The translations under genes were made by a program, and so were the position numbers. Positions 1-9,865 of a DNA stretch of 64,000 bases are shown in pieces. The DNA is from Anisus vortex (Eukaryota > Mollusca > Gastropoda > Planorbidae), in NCBI GenBank assembly GCA_949126835.1, contig OX421506.1:25381301-25445300 (forward strand), in the 5' to 3' direction. Within the stretch, counting starts at the first letter, position 1, and each line of letters begins with the position of its first letter. The notes under the pieces were generated by a model. The model was not told where the DNA came from. It did no database searches and saw only the letters and a program-made list of their open reading frames with translations.

Positions 1-1527
1 GTTGTCTACTTCTTCCAGCATCCTTCCTCCTACTTCCACTGCATCAGTACTTTTGGAGTTTATTCTCATTATCTTGGACTTTCTATCATTTATTTTAAGT
101 CCTAGCTGTTGTGCCCAGGAATCTAGTATTGCAGTTTTTTCTTGCATTTGCTTATGACTTTGAGCTAATAGGGCTATGTCATCTGCAAAGTCTAGATCTT
201 CAAGATGTTTAAACAGGGTCCATTGGATTCCATTTTTTCTGTTTTCTGTAGTATTCTTCATGACCCAATCTATTACTAGTAAAAAGAGGAATGGTGAAAG
301 TAGACAGCCCTGTCGAACTCCTGACTCTATCTCGAATGCCTCTGTTAGTTTTCCATCATGAATGATTCGACATCTCATATTGTGATAGGTGTTTTTAATT
401 AGGTCAGTTAGCTTTGGAGGAATACCATAGTGGCGCAACAGTTTCCATAGACTTTCTCTGTCGACACTATCAAAGGCTTTTTCAAAGTCTATAAAATTGA
501 TATATAGGCTAGCATTCCATTCTGTGCATTGTTCAATGATAATACGAAGAGTAGCTATTTGGTCGAGACATGATTTGTTTTGTCTAAAGCCTGCTTGCTC
601 GTCTCGTAGAAGACCATCAACTGCTTTCTTTATCCTTTCCAGTATTATTCTATTTAAAACTTTTCCTGGTACTGATAGCAACATAATCCCTCTATAGTTT
701 GAGCAATCTGTAAGATCCCCTTTCTTTTGAAGCTTTACTAGATATCCCTCTCTCCAGTCCTTTGGTAGTTCTCCTTTTTCCCATATGTTTCCAATAATGT
801 TGTATAGTACGTTAGTTGATAACTCAATGTCTGATTTAATTGCTTCTGCTGGTATTCCATCAGGTCCAGCAGCCTTCCCATTCTTTAGCATTTTGATTGC
901 ATTTTTTATTTCTCCTTTAGTAGGTCTATTACAGTCTATCTCTAGGTCTCTCTCAGCTGGTTGAATATCTGGGGTATTAAGGGGAGCAGGCCTGTTTAAG
1001 AGTTCTTTGAAATATTCTACCCATCTCTTTTCCTGCTTTTCTGCATTTGATAGCTTATTACCTTCTTTGTCTTTGATGGGTTTATTTTGTTGCTGGAATT
1101 TGCCTGCTAATTTCTTTGTTATACTGTACAACTCCTTTATGTTTCCCTTAGATGCTGCTGTTTCTGCCTCGGCTGCCAGGTTGTTGATATAATCATTTTT
1201 ATCTTTTTTAATGCTTTTTTTAACTTCCCTATTGGCTTCTGTATAGTTCTCTTGAGCATCTTTTTTCAAGGCCCTGGTTTGGCTGTTCATCAAAACAACT
1301 TTCTTTTCTTTCCGTTGCTTAATTTTTTTGAGAGTGTTGTCTGAAAGCCATGGTTTATTGTGGTGTGTTTTTATCCCTAGCACTTGCTTGCATGTTGTGT
1401 TCCATGCTTCTTTTATTGATTCCCATTGTGTGCCTATGTCATCATTTCCTTCCAGGTCTTCTAGGGCCTTAAATCTATTTCTCAGTTCAATTCTAAATTC
1501 ATTGTTTAGTTCGTTTCCCTTAGAAAT
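1..1527 (-). pseudogene. Reverse transcriptase domain of the left-edge LINE
   Basis: A minus-strand frame stays open from about 1527 to position 1, so no stop is seen inside the window. It shows the non-LTR reverse transcriptase blocks in order: AAGPDGIPAEAIKS (about 865-825), the NYRGIMLLS block near 690, INFIDFEKAFDSVDRES near 500-455, SGVRQGCLLSPFLF near 315, and the catalytic box LDFADDIALLAQ near 200-165 (FADD in place of the commoner YADD). The protein would be the polymerase that copies LINE RNA at a nicked target. It is cut off from its endonuclease by a frame change, so it probably cannot be translated as one polyprotein. Confidence 0.85.
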
Positions 1528-2410
1528 GTGACATTGTATTGAGTTCTGCGTCTTGGGCAATCTCTTTGTCTTTTAAGTCGTAGCCTAATTTGGCCCACTA
1601 ATAAGTGATGGTCAGAAGCTACGTCAGCACTTCTGAAAACTCTTACGTTTTGCAATGAGCGCCTGAATTTCTTTTTGATGCAAATATGGTCGATTTGGTT
1701 GTGTGTATGATGATCTGGTGACATCCATGTGGCTTTGTGAATATCCTTGTGCTGGAATATGCTGCCTCCTATTACTAATGAATTATCTGCACAAAAATTA
1801 ATAAACAACTCTCCATTCTCGTTTTTTATTCCTAAGCCCTGTCTCCCCATTATCTCCTCATATCCTTGGTTATCATAGCCTATTTTTGCATTAAAGTCTC
1901 CCATCACTATTGTTAAGTCTTTATCTTTACATCTATTTAGAACTGTCTGTAGTTTACTATATAAATTATTCTTTATTTCATCCTCTTATTCATTTGTTGG
2001 AGCATAGCACTGTATAACATTGAGATTGATCCCCTTCTTGAAAGTCCTGAAAAATGCTGTTATTATCCGAGACCCTTCCGGTTGCCACTCTATAAGTGAT
2101 TGATTAGCCTGTGGTGATAGTATTATGGCTACTCCCTCTGTGTGTTGAGCGTTCTCATCCTCGTGACCTGAGTAAAGTATAGTTTCACCTGTTGATAGTT
2201 TTGTTTTTCCTGACAGTATCCATCTCGCTTCACTCACTCCTAGTATACTTTGTTGTATTTTTTCATTTCTGAAGCTACTTGGTGGGCCTTCCCCATCTCA
2301 TACATTGTTCTCACATTCCAGTTGCCAACCTGTGTATTCTTTCTCAGAGAGAAGGAGGTAGTCTGCCTATCAGCTCCCTTTCGGGTTTGGCTGACCTGCT
2401 TCATAATCCC
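1506..2410 (-). pseudogene. AP-like endonuclease domain of the left-edge LINE
   Basis: Minus-strand pieces at 1986-2237 and 1506-1907 belong to one exonuclease-endonuclease-phosphatase fold. Visible motifs are SEARW, IQCYAPTNE, MGDFNAKIG, NQIDHICIK and the terminal SDHHLLVGQIRL. This domain nicks target DNA to prime reverse transcription. A TAA stop separates the CYAPTNE block from the GDFNAK block in the same frame, and a one-base change shifts the frame upstream near 2250. It is a fossil domain. Confidence 0.83.
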
Positions 2411-2791
2411 TTTGACAGGGCCTCCCTTCTCTGAAAATGGCAGACATGTAATTGATTTTGTTGATGATTTTGTAGCAAGGTAGTTTTTTTACCCTGGTGG
2501 GTTGCTAGCCCTACGCAGAAACCTACAAACATGCATGTAGGCTGCGAACCTGTTGGCCTGGCCCACTTGCCAGTATGCCCCGTCACCACGTCAAGGTAGG
2601 TTCTCGGTGGGGATATACATCTACTTTTACTCTAATTGCCAGTATCAAATGTAAATAATGCACACATGAACTAGACAATATAATTTGTATATATATAAAT
2701 TAACGTGTATCATATTTATTTGGTAAAAAATAACGGTTAAAAAGAAGTAGCCTACCAAAAAAAAAACAAATGTAAAAAGTAGAATAATTAC

Positions 2792-2961
2792 CTCATTGGC
2801 TAAAAGTTCCGCTGAGGCCATTCTAACAAGTCCCTCAATGTAAGCGTTGAATTCTATTTCTTGTAAACTAGTTATGTAGGTGTACGTTACATAACCGCTG
2901 AAACTTTTCAGCAATTCGTTTAGAACATCAACAAGGTCAACTTTTCCTTCAACCTTTTCAT
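2792..2961 (-). CDS. Last visible exon of the CARD-like gene
   Basis: The acceptor AAAAAG|ATGAAA, taken with one base from the previous exon, reads DEKVEGKVDLVDVLNELL... to ...ASAELLANE. It stops in phase 0 at GAG|GTAATT. Read-through past the donor would give a hydrophobic AT-rich tail, so I take the donor as real and the gene as continuing beyond the left edge. Confidence 0.6.
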
Positions 2962-5900
2962 CTTTTTAGATGAATTTGCGTAAACAAAAGAAAATCGAAA
3001 ACAACCAGAAAACTAAATTAATTTTAAAAAGATGAACATTTTTCATATAATAAATAAATATTGGAAGATTTTAGACCTATATGTCTAAGAGTAATAATTG
3101 AAATGATTGCAATACAAATTTAGATACACACCTGTTAACATTTTGATTAGTTTCTTTTCATCATAAATATAGGCTCTCAAGAAAAGTGACATGTCCGCAA
3201 CAAACCTGTCCTTACCCCTTAATAATTCATGCAATATCTGTTAATAAAAAAATCATACTATATTTTAATTCTGAATCGCGTTATAATAACCATAGTCCAA
3301 AATGCATAAGTAAAGTATCCCGTCAGACTCAGTTGATCCAACCATAGCGTTCACCAGTTTCTGTGGCCAAGGCATACCAGGTGATTGTGTGGCCAGCCGC
3401 CTTAACATTACCCAAAGCTAAATAGACTCAGGGACACCCTCCAGACCAGGAACAAAATATTCTAGCCTTCACCAGGATTCGCCTACGCCAGCCGAACACG
3501 CTACCACTCGGCCACCGTGTCCCCATAGTCCAAAATGCATAGGCCTACATCCCAAAGTTGGAAAAGACTTAGGAACGCGTATAATAACCGTTTAAAAATA
3601 TTAATATGGATGTTAATATAAAAAAACTTATCATATAAATTTCAAGGCATTTTTATGCCACTTATATTGTCTTCAGAAAAAACAACAACAAATATATATA
3701 TATAATTATACATTTTAAAAACTATAAATGTACCTCAGTAATTGACGAGAATGAGTGTGTTAAATAAACAAAAGTCTCAAAGGCCATTTGCTTGATGTTA
3801 ATGAATAATGATCTGGTCTCCTCCACAGGTTGATCCTCAGATATTTTCAGTGTACAGATGAAGAGCAATACATCTATATAAGCAAAGTGAAATAGAAAAT
3901 AAAAACGCAATTTAGGTATATTTAAAAGGGGGAACAGGACTGAGTGGAAGGGGGGGGGGGCATATTTGGCATATTTGTTCAAAAATAGAGTTGTTTAGTT
4001 TTTGTTAAAAATAGCTTGTTAAACCTAATTGTAACAAAAAATGCATCAACTAAAATTGAAAAAATGACGGTTTTGTACTGAAATATTGAGTTTGAAATAT
4101 GTGTGTCGACTCAATTTCTTAGTAGATTCTTTGCATTTAAATGCGTTTTTCTCAATATGTGTTTTTTTGTGTGTTTGTGCTATGATAATTGTAAAATAAT
4201 GAGAAGCATTAGAGATAACATGTTGAAATTTAGTATGTAGCTTTATATATTATTTCTAGAGATACTAGACTGGTTTTCAAGGTGAATGTATAATTAGTTT
4301 GAATGTAAAATGTATTATAAGAAAAATTTTTTAATACATTTTATACAAAATTCCAATACTAAAATTAAAAACTTCATTAAAAATATTTTTTAAAATATTT
4401 AATAAGAATTGTGTCTAGTACCTAAAATTGTAATAGTACTACATAAAAACACCAATGAAACCAAAATATATTTAATACTTTTTAAAATGGTATAATTTTT
4501 GTAATGTGTATTTATTTTCAAAATGGCAGCCGTAATCATGGCAACATGTTTCTGTCATAAAAGGCCTCTCAAGATATATATGTATATGCGATTAAAAATC
4601 ATTTTGGTCCAGTAATAACTGAATTAAAATTTTCAGTCCTGTTCCCCCTAATAGATACGACCGGTGGACCGATCTATGTCTTTTTATTTCATATATATAA
4701 TATATATAAGATATATAAGATGTATAAGATAAGATAATATTACTTTATTGATCCAAATAAATGGAAATTCGACTTGATTACACAAATGCCGTCTTTCAGC
4801 ATACTTAAAACAATATTAAAGAACCATTTGTACCCAAGCACAATGGACATTCAGCACACTACCAAACCATTTGTCATACAAGAAAAAATATCATTTAGAA
4901 GTCAGCTATGGTATTTTCTGGCTGTATTTTTCGACTAATGTGTCATATGAATAAATGCACATGAGTGCTAATATTTACCTTTCCAATCATATTGCAGAAT
5001 TGATTTCTCCCTGACGGTTATACTCTGTCGGCATTCCTGTATTCTGTGAAGAAGTATATCCAGCTTGTCTCTTATATTACTAAGCTTTCTATTGTTGCTT
5101 TGCATTCCAGTTGCAGATGAAATGAAGTCTTTTATTGTATCATCAAGTTTGCAAGGGCATGTATCTAATGAGCTTTCAGCCGAGTCATAAATTGTTGTCC
5201 TAGTATACTTTCACCCGATAGTAACAAAATATTGCAAGTAAGTAAATTTATTAAAAAAAAACACACACACATGCTACAACAATATTACACATGTTATAGA
5301 ACCCAAGTAACTCGTGTCTCTGTCTTGAATTTGTGCCAATATACCTGGCACCGCACATGAATGACCTGAGATCACAAAGGCAATATAATATAATAGACAA
5401 TACATTTAAGTGTTTTTAATTAACCATATTGTATATTGAAAGTACTTACATTTGAAGAAGGTCTCTGATCTTCTTCCCATTCCAATGTTCCGGCTAAAAA
5501 TTGTTTAAAATGTTTTATATTTTCTCTAATGTATCCATTATATACAAGTATTAAGCTGGATGGTCTACAAAAATTAAAACCTAAGTATATTCAGAATATA
5601 TCTATATATCTATCTATATCTATCTATCTATTCATCTATCTATCTATTTCTATATCTATCTATCTATCTATCTATAATATATATACACAAGTGTTAACAT
5701 TTAACAGTGTTTTGATGATTTTAAGAATATCAAATTTAAAAGACATGATGTTCTACGTACTAGAAGTCTGCCTGTTTCTGCTTGAGAAAAGTTTTGAAAA
5801 GAAACCTTTGTTTTCCTGTAAAAATATCAAATTAATTATCATTCTGATATGTCCTTTTATCACAATACATTTTGAAATCAGATTAATTCAATTAATTTCG

Positions 5901-8900
5901 GGGATTTGTGCAAATTTCCTTTGCGCCAATTTTTTTAATATTTCACATTTGAAATTTAATTATTTCCATTAGCCTATAAGCTTATATATAAGCATAAAAT
6001 TAGGATAGTTTTTGAACAAAGATTTGCGTTCTGGAAAAGTTTTACAGTATTCAGTTTTAACTTACAAGTCGTAAAAGCTATTTAATATTTTCTTTTTTCA
6101 GTTTATACGTGTAGATCTATGCCAAAAATATAAAAAATCTTGATTTTAAAAATTCTTGTATCGCCAGTTCTCTTATCAATTAAATGAAATTTCGTACATA
6201 ATTATTTGTAATATTGTTGTTATTTTTTTCCAGTATGAATTGATAATCTTGCATTGTTTAGTAAAGCTGATATTTCTGTGCCTTTCTGTAATAATAATGT
6301 AAGACGACTATTTCGGACGCCTAATAAAAATAGATGTAATCGTCCGTAAAGTTATAAGAAAAACCAAGATGTAGACCTTCGTCCAAAATTACCTTGGTTA
6401 ATATAACGCTTATATTTCATCATTAGCAAATAACTGTTAAAACATTTTCGTTTAGATTTAAAGCATTGGCTCACATTTATTTTTCCTCCTGGTCTACTCA
6501 TCACGATTCATCAACTTTTGAAATCGAAATTCAGGAGTATCTCATTGTCTGATCAAATGCGGACGTAAAATTCCTGGAGTTTAACGTGGGATTAGAAATA
6601 TTTTCGCGTCATATCCAGGGATACAACACAGAATATCTCATCCCGCCCCATCTGAATATGGGGGATCGGCATATATTGCTCCCTTGGTAAGCCATTTTTA
6701 TACATTGAGCCTAGAGTTGGTAACGCTTAGAAGGTGGGGAATGACCAAAGGAATAACCTTTAACTCAAAATCTAGGACTAACTAAATTATGAGGCGTTAC
6801 CTGGATTACATTTAGAATAAAAAGCAAATGTCATGAAGATTCAAATGTATGTATTGTATTACAAATAAATATATATGTATTATATTATATAGCACAAATA
6901 CGACAGAAAAATATTTATACATTTAGACAACTCAAAATCATACCCTTTCACTACTAGGATGGCCATAAACTGTCATATGCACTTCAGCTAGAAAAAGATG
7001 TACATAACTTTATTTACTCTACTAAACCAAAATATTTCTTTAAAAAAATTTGAAATATATTTATAAACTTATCAACCTTTATAGCTATTATTCATATTAT
7101 TCATAATAATTAGATTAGTCTTTGAATGCACTTTACATTTACCCTAAGTTATTAAAATAAATCGAATAAGAATGTTTCAATTTTGCTTTAAAAATATGTT
7201 CTGCTTGTTTAATTGTGTTCGGAAGCTCGTTCCACCATAGAGGTGCTACGACGCTGTAGGAGCGAGCTGCAAATGTTTTTCTTTTTACATTTCGTATCTT
7301 AAGTTGTTGATGAATTTTTGTTTGAACGAGATGCTGTTGATTAAACTGCCAATCTTAATGATTATCGAAAAGTAGATTTCACTGCGAAATAAAAAAAAAT
7401 GTTTCCATTTATTTAATGGATGATATTTTTTCTTGCGAATCTGCTCTTCGTTTGTGTGTATGTGTGTGGGGGGGGGGAGAGGGGGGTAATACAGCCCTGA
7501 TGCTACAGTTGTACAATTAATTTGAAAAATTAAGGAATTAATTTTAGTCTCATAATTGATCCTTTTATTCGTTCGGTTTAGTCTATATTTAATTTAATTT
7601 ATTTGTTATTTGGCTTTTGTTTTGAAATTTTCCTTTTTTTTCTTTTTTTCTTTTTACGTGTTCCTTGAAATGTCGCTTCCTTTGACGTTCCACCCGAAGC
7701 CGCACCTTCACCTACCCCTCTAGTTACACCATCGTAGACGTTGGCCTACATATTACATATTTTTTAAATGTCTAGCGTATTTATTTTTTTTCTCATGGCA
7801 TTCTTTGTTGAATAATTTCTTTTTCGTTAGAAATTTTCTCAAGTCATATTTCATATCCCCCCTCCTTATCATAGCATGCTTTTATCTGACAACAGTCCCT
7901 CTCTCCACGTCTGATATGAAAATGTATTTTATGAATGGTGTATTTATTAGACCTTACATGTCTTAAAAAAAAAAGACCATGTCCTGCCAATATTATGGTA
8001 AATGGGTGCATATTTTGTTTTTGTTATTGTAAAGTGGCTATGTGGTATGTAACCATCGCTTGTTCGTTTTGCTTGTTAAACCAAAATAAACAAACCTTCC
8101 AAATTTTTTAATGACTTTTTTAGATGCTTCAACTTTACGTTCTTGTCTTTTAAGCACTTCAGAAAGGTAGAAAACCAGTTGTCACAATCGGATATAATAT
8201 CCAATAGCATTGATAAGTCCTTTTTTGTTAGTATTTCATCCTGAAATATCATTCAGTTAACATTCTTTTTTTATTTAACTAGATAGTTAATACACTGATA
8301 CAAGTAACATTTAAAATATTGGTAATAGATGAAAGTGATCTTACAGTATATAGTCCTAATGTGTTTAGGGTTATATAGCATAAACTACTCTTTGTTTTTC
8401 TTTTACAATTGATATGACTCATTATGCATATGATGAAACTAACATACATAAAATTTAAGCTGAACTTAAGTTAGTTGACCATAGTTTTCATTTATTATTT
8501 ACAAGATATTTCAACTAGCATATTCCCTTATAAAGAATAAAAAGTTTGTTAAATTTTAATATTATTTTATTTTCACTAATGTGTGTAGGCTCTATCATTT
8601 TTGGTGAATAAAATTTATCTTTTTAGTAAATATATAATCATTAAAATTTATTGATTGTATTAATAAAACATTTTATGTACTTTTTATTTGAGGTAATATT
8701 GTACACTAATATTAAAATGATGACAAAATAATAATAAAAGGTTCAATGTCCAATACAATAAGTCTATAGTTTTTTACAAGAATAATTTTAGGCCTTCATA
8801 TACTTTGGAAGATTTGTTAGAACCATGACCCTAATAGCGTTTAATACATTTTTTTTAAATCAACGAGCACTATTTTAGTAGAGAAATGCTAATGTCCGTT

Positions 8901-9314
8901 TGTAAGTGTATGTCCTTAAAATAAATATTAAAGAAAAATCCACACAAGATGACATAAATGAAATATACAATAACGAAGAATTGATTTTATACTAGTGCAT
9001 GCATTGGGTGAGCGCCAAATTATCGTGGTGTTGACCTCTTGGCTAAAATTTAAAATATATCTAGGCCTATCATAATAACATAGCGTGGAAAAACAAATAT
9101 GTACCTTGTCCTTTTGAGTTAATTTGATGGTAGGCTTACTGTATTTATGTATCACATTTACAAGTGCTACAGAGTTGTCAAATCCTTCCAATACACTAAT
9201 CAATTTTGATTTCAGCAACGTGTTGTATGCATTTAACGCTTGCATTTGTCTATCGTCTAATGCTAATGAGAATTTTGATGGTGAACGCGACGAAAGACCT
9301 CTATGAGATTCCAT
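2792..9314 (-). CDS. Multi-exon gene with an N-terminal CARD-like death-fold domain (3' end outside window)
   Basis: Minus-strand exons at 9105-9314, 8096-8240, 4979-5199 (or 4979-5164), 3734-3873, 3132-3237 and 2792-2961 have AG/GT borders. Their phases fit at each junction I could test (9105/8240 phase 0; 4979/3873 phase 1; 3734/3237 phase 0; 3132/2961 phase 1). Exons at 5761-5815 and 5450-5493 are tentative. The start is the ATG at 9314. Residues about 22-118 can be read as six short helices, with LLKSKLISVLEGF, DLSMLLDIISD and NWFSTFLKCLKD resembling CARD helices 1, 4 and 5. CARDs mediate assembly of signalling complexes in immunity and cell death. The remaining exons are helical and match no family I recognise. 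Exon 2792-2961 ends at a donor in phase 0, so the gene continues left of the window. The exon chain is firm. The CARD call is by eye from pattern only. Confidence 0.62.
3132..3237 (-). CDS. Internal exon of the CARD-like gene
   Basis: It lies between TTAACAG|ATATTG and AACAG|GTGTGT. In phase 0 it reads ILHELLRGKDRFVADMSL... to ...KKLIKMLT plus one base. Both borders and the phase agree with the exons on each side. Confidence 0.66.
3309..3522 (-). mobile_element. tRNA-headed SINE (family 1) with a 19-bp target duplication
   Basis: It is flanked on both sides by the direct repeat CCATAGTCCAAAATGCATA (3290-3308 and 3523-3541). On the minus strand it begins with a tRNA-like head containing an A box (TGGCCGAGTGG) and a damaged B box (GGCGAATCC). 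The body (GTCTGGAGGGTGTCCCTGAG) is shared with the copies at 18950-19170 and 48684-48952. The intact duplication shows a fairly young insertion in an intron of the CARD-like gene. Confidence 0.9.
3734..3873 (-). CDS. Internal exon of the CARD-like gene
   Basis: The acceptor TATATAG|ATGTAT completes a GAT codon from the preceding exon (phase 1) and reads DVLLFICTLKISEDQP... to ...THSFSSITE. It ends in phase 0 at GAG|GTACAT. The length, 140 bases, is 2 plus 46 codons. Confidence 0.65.
4700..4790 (-). mobile_element. 3' end of a non-LTR element with (TATCT)n tail
   Basis: On the minus strand it reads ATTTATTTGGATCAATAAAG then a run of TTATCTTATCTTATA. The same 3' end occurs on the plus strand at 36460-36522, where it follows LINE coding sequence. 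Only the last 90 bases or so are present. Confidence 0.6.
4979..5199 (-). CDS. Internal exon of the CARD-like gene
   Basis: The frame runs TTIYDSAESSLDTCPCKL... to ...REKSILQYDWK and ends one base into a codon at AAAG|GTAAAT. The acceptor is either at 5199 (ATACTAG|GACAAC) or at 5164 (CATTAG|ATACAT). The phases of neighbouring exons favour 5164 if both small exons are used. The product is a charged helical segment with many R, K, E and Q. Confidence 0.58.
5450..5493 (-). CDS. Tentative 44-bp exon of the CARD-like gene
   Basis: The borders are TTTTAG|CCGGAA and CAAAT|GTAAGT, the second a strong donor. Its reading frame depends on whether the 55-bp exon at 5761-5815 is included. Without it, the junction with the exon starting at 5199 meets a stop. 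Confidence 0.35.
5590..5690. repeat. (TCTA)n microsatellite
   Basis: Interrupted TATC/TCTA repeats grade into TATATA. They cause the Ser-Ile-Tyr-Leu-rich spurious reading frame on the plus strand here. Confidence 0.9.
5761..5815 (-). CDS. Tentative 55-bp exon of the CARD-like gene
   Basis: The borders are TTACAG|GAAAAC and TTCTA|GTACGT. Entered in phase 1 from exon 2 it reads GKQRFLFKTFLKQKQADF without a stop. It then joins 5450-5493 only if the following exon uses the acceptor at 5164. The small size makes this uncertain. Confidence 0.35.
6360..7090. other. Intronic stretch without a recognised feature
   Basis: This is AT-rich sequence inside the long intron between 5815 and 8096. I see no further phased exon, repeat or RNA gene. 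Confidence 0.4.
7100..7350 (-). mobile_element. L2/CR1-like LINE, C-terminal reverse transcriptase remnant
   Basis: The minus strand reads RNVKRKTFAARSYSVVAPLW then WNELPNTIKQAEHIF. This is the C-terminal 'FAARSFS..AP.LWN.LP' signature of L2-type LINE proteins. A tail with AAAGTGCATT and (AAT)-rich sequence follows. It is a short, 5'-truncated piece in an intron of the CARD-like gene. Confidence 0.65.
8096..8240 (-). CDS. Exon 2 of the CARD-like gene
   Basis: The acceptor TTTCAG|GATGAA opens a phase-0 frame DEILTKKDLSMLLDIISD that continues the domain started by exon 1. It ends ...LKKSLKNLE plus one base at GAAG|GTTTGT. The domain is therefore split by a phase-0 intron of about 0.9 kb. Confidence 0.68.
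9105..9314 (-). CDS. Exon 1 (coding start) of the CARD-like gene
   Basis: The ATG at 9314-9312 opens a 70-codon frame beginning MESHRGLSSRSPSK. It ends at a donor (AAG|GTACAT) in phase 0 after LTQKDK. It supplies the serine-rich head and the first half of the CARD-like domain. An acceptor-like TTAG lies 5 bases before the ATG, so a non-coding first exon further upstream is possible. Confidence 0.65.
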
Positions 9315-9558
9315 TTGTGCTAATAACTTTTGTAGTTAAGTTAATATTAACCTGTATCATAATACTCTGTAAAAATAATAAAAAAAAGCAAAAGTAAAAA
9401 AATTAACGTACAAAAATGCATTTTTAAAGATAGAATACCCACAGACTATATATACATTCTAGATATTACCCTCATTTTATGCCTTCCGTGCACAAGAAAG
9501 AGGACTAACTAGCAACATAAACTGGAAGCAAGTAATTTATGATCTAATTAGTTTATTT

Positions 9559-9865
9559 CCGACCATTTGGAGTCAATAGTGACATTTTGGGTTGATTTTG
9601 GGAGGGCTTCTTGTATTTTGCCAATGTAAAGCTGTGTTTTTACTGGGTCCTTCATGCAATAGGTGTTTATGCGTTGACGTCTCTTTTCTTTTGTGTGATA
9701 CGAGTTCCTTCGCATTATTCGTACCTTGCTGGCCACTAGGGAGTGATCAGTGTCGCAGTCGGCACTATGGTAACTACGGGTGAGAAGAACACTAGCAAGT
9801 TGTTAACGCCTGGTGATGATGAGGTCCAACTGGTGCCATTGGCGCGATTCGATATACGACTCAGC
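9559..9865 (-). pseudogene. Inverted endonuclease C-terminus and linker of the LINE
   Basis: Read on the minus strand it gives WHQLDLIITRR, then a stop, then SADCDTDHSLVASKVRIMRR and a basic linker that ends TIDSKWSEIN at the target duplication. SDTDHSLV-type sequence is the final catalytic block of LINE endonucleases. In an unbroken element WSEI would lie just before the AFGKKKREN segment that begins the plus-strand half. Confidence 0.8.

Larger units (their letters stand above)
1..2610 (-). mobile_element. RTE-like non-LTR retrotransposon (LINE), broken, running off the left edge
   Basis: Read on the minus strand, this stretch gives an apurinic-type endonuclease followed by a reverse transcriptase, the layout of RTE/BovB-like LINEs (often annotated as craniofacial development protein 2-like). 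The 5' part (about 2590-2260) carries the usual lead-in with NVRTMYEMGK. The coding region is damaged in at least three places: a frame change near 2250 just before SILGVSEARW, an in-frame stop near 1986, and a frame change near 1525 between endonuclease and reverse transcriptase. The 3' end and any tail lie outside the window. It sits on the same strand as the exons at 2792-9314, probably in an intron or the 3' flank of that gene. It is a dead copy. Confidence 0.88.

Noticed and set aside
5529..5972. A 147-codon frame rich in Ser-Ile-Tyr-Leu
   Set aside because: The repeat is the translated (TCTA)n microsatellite; the rest is AT-rich intron.
9592..9783. Plus-strand frame with Cys-rich peptide upstream of the LINE
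   Set aside because: It is antisense to the inverted endonuclease segment of the LINE.
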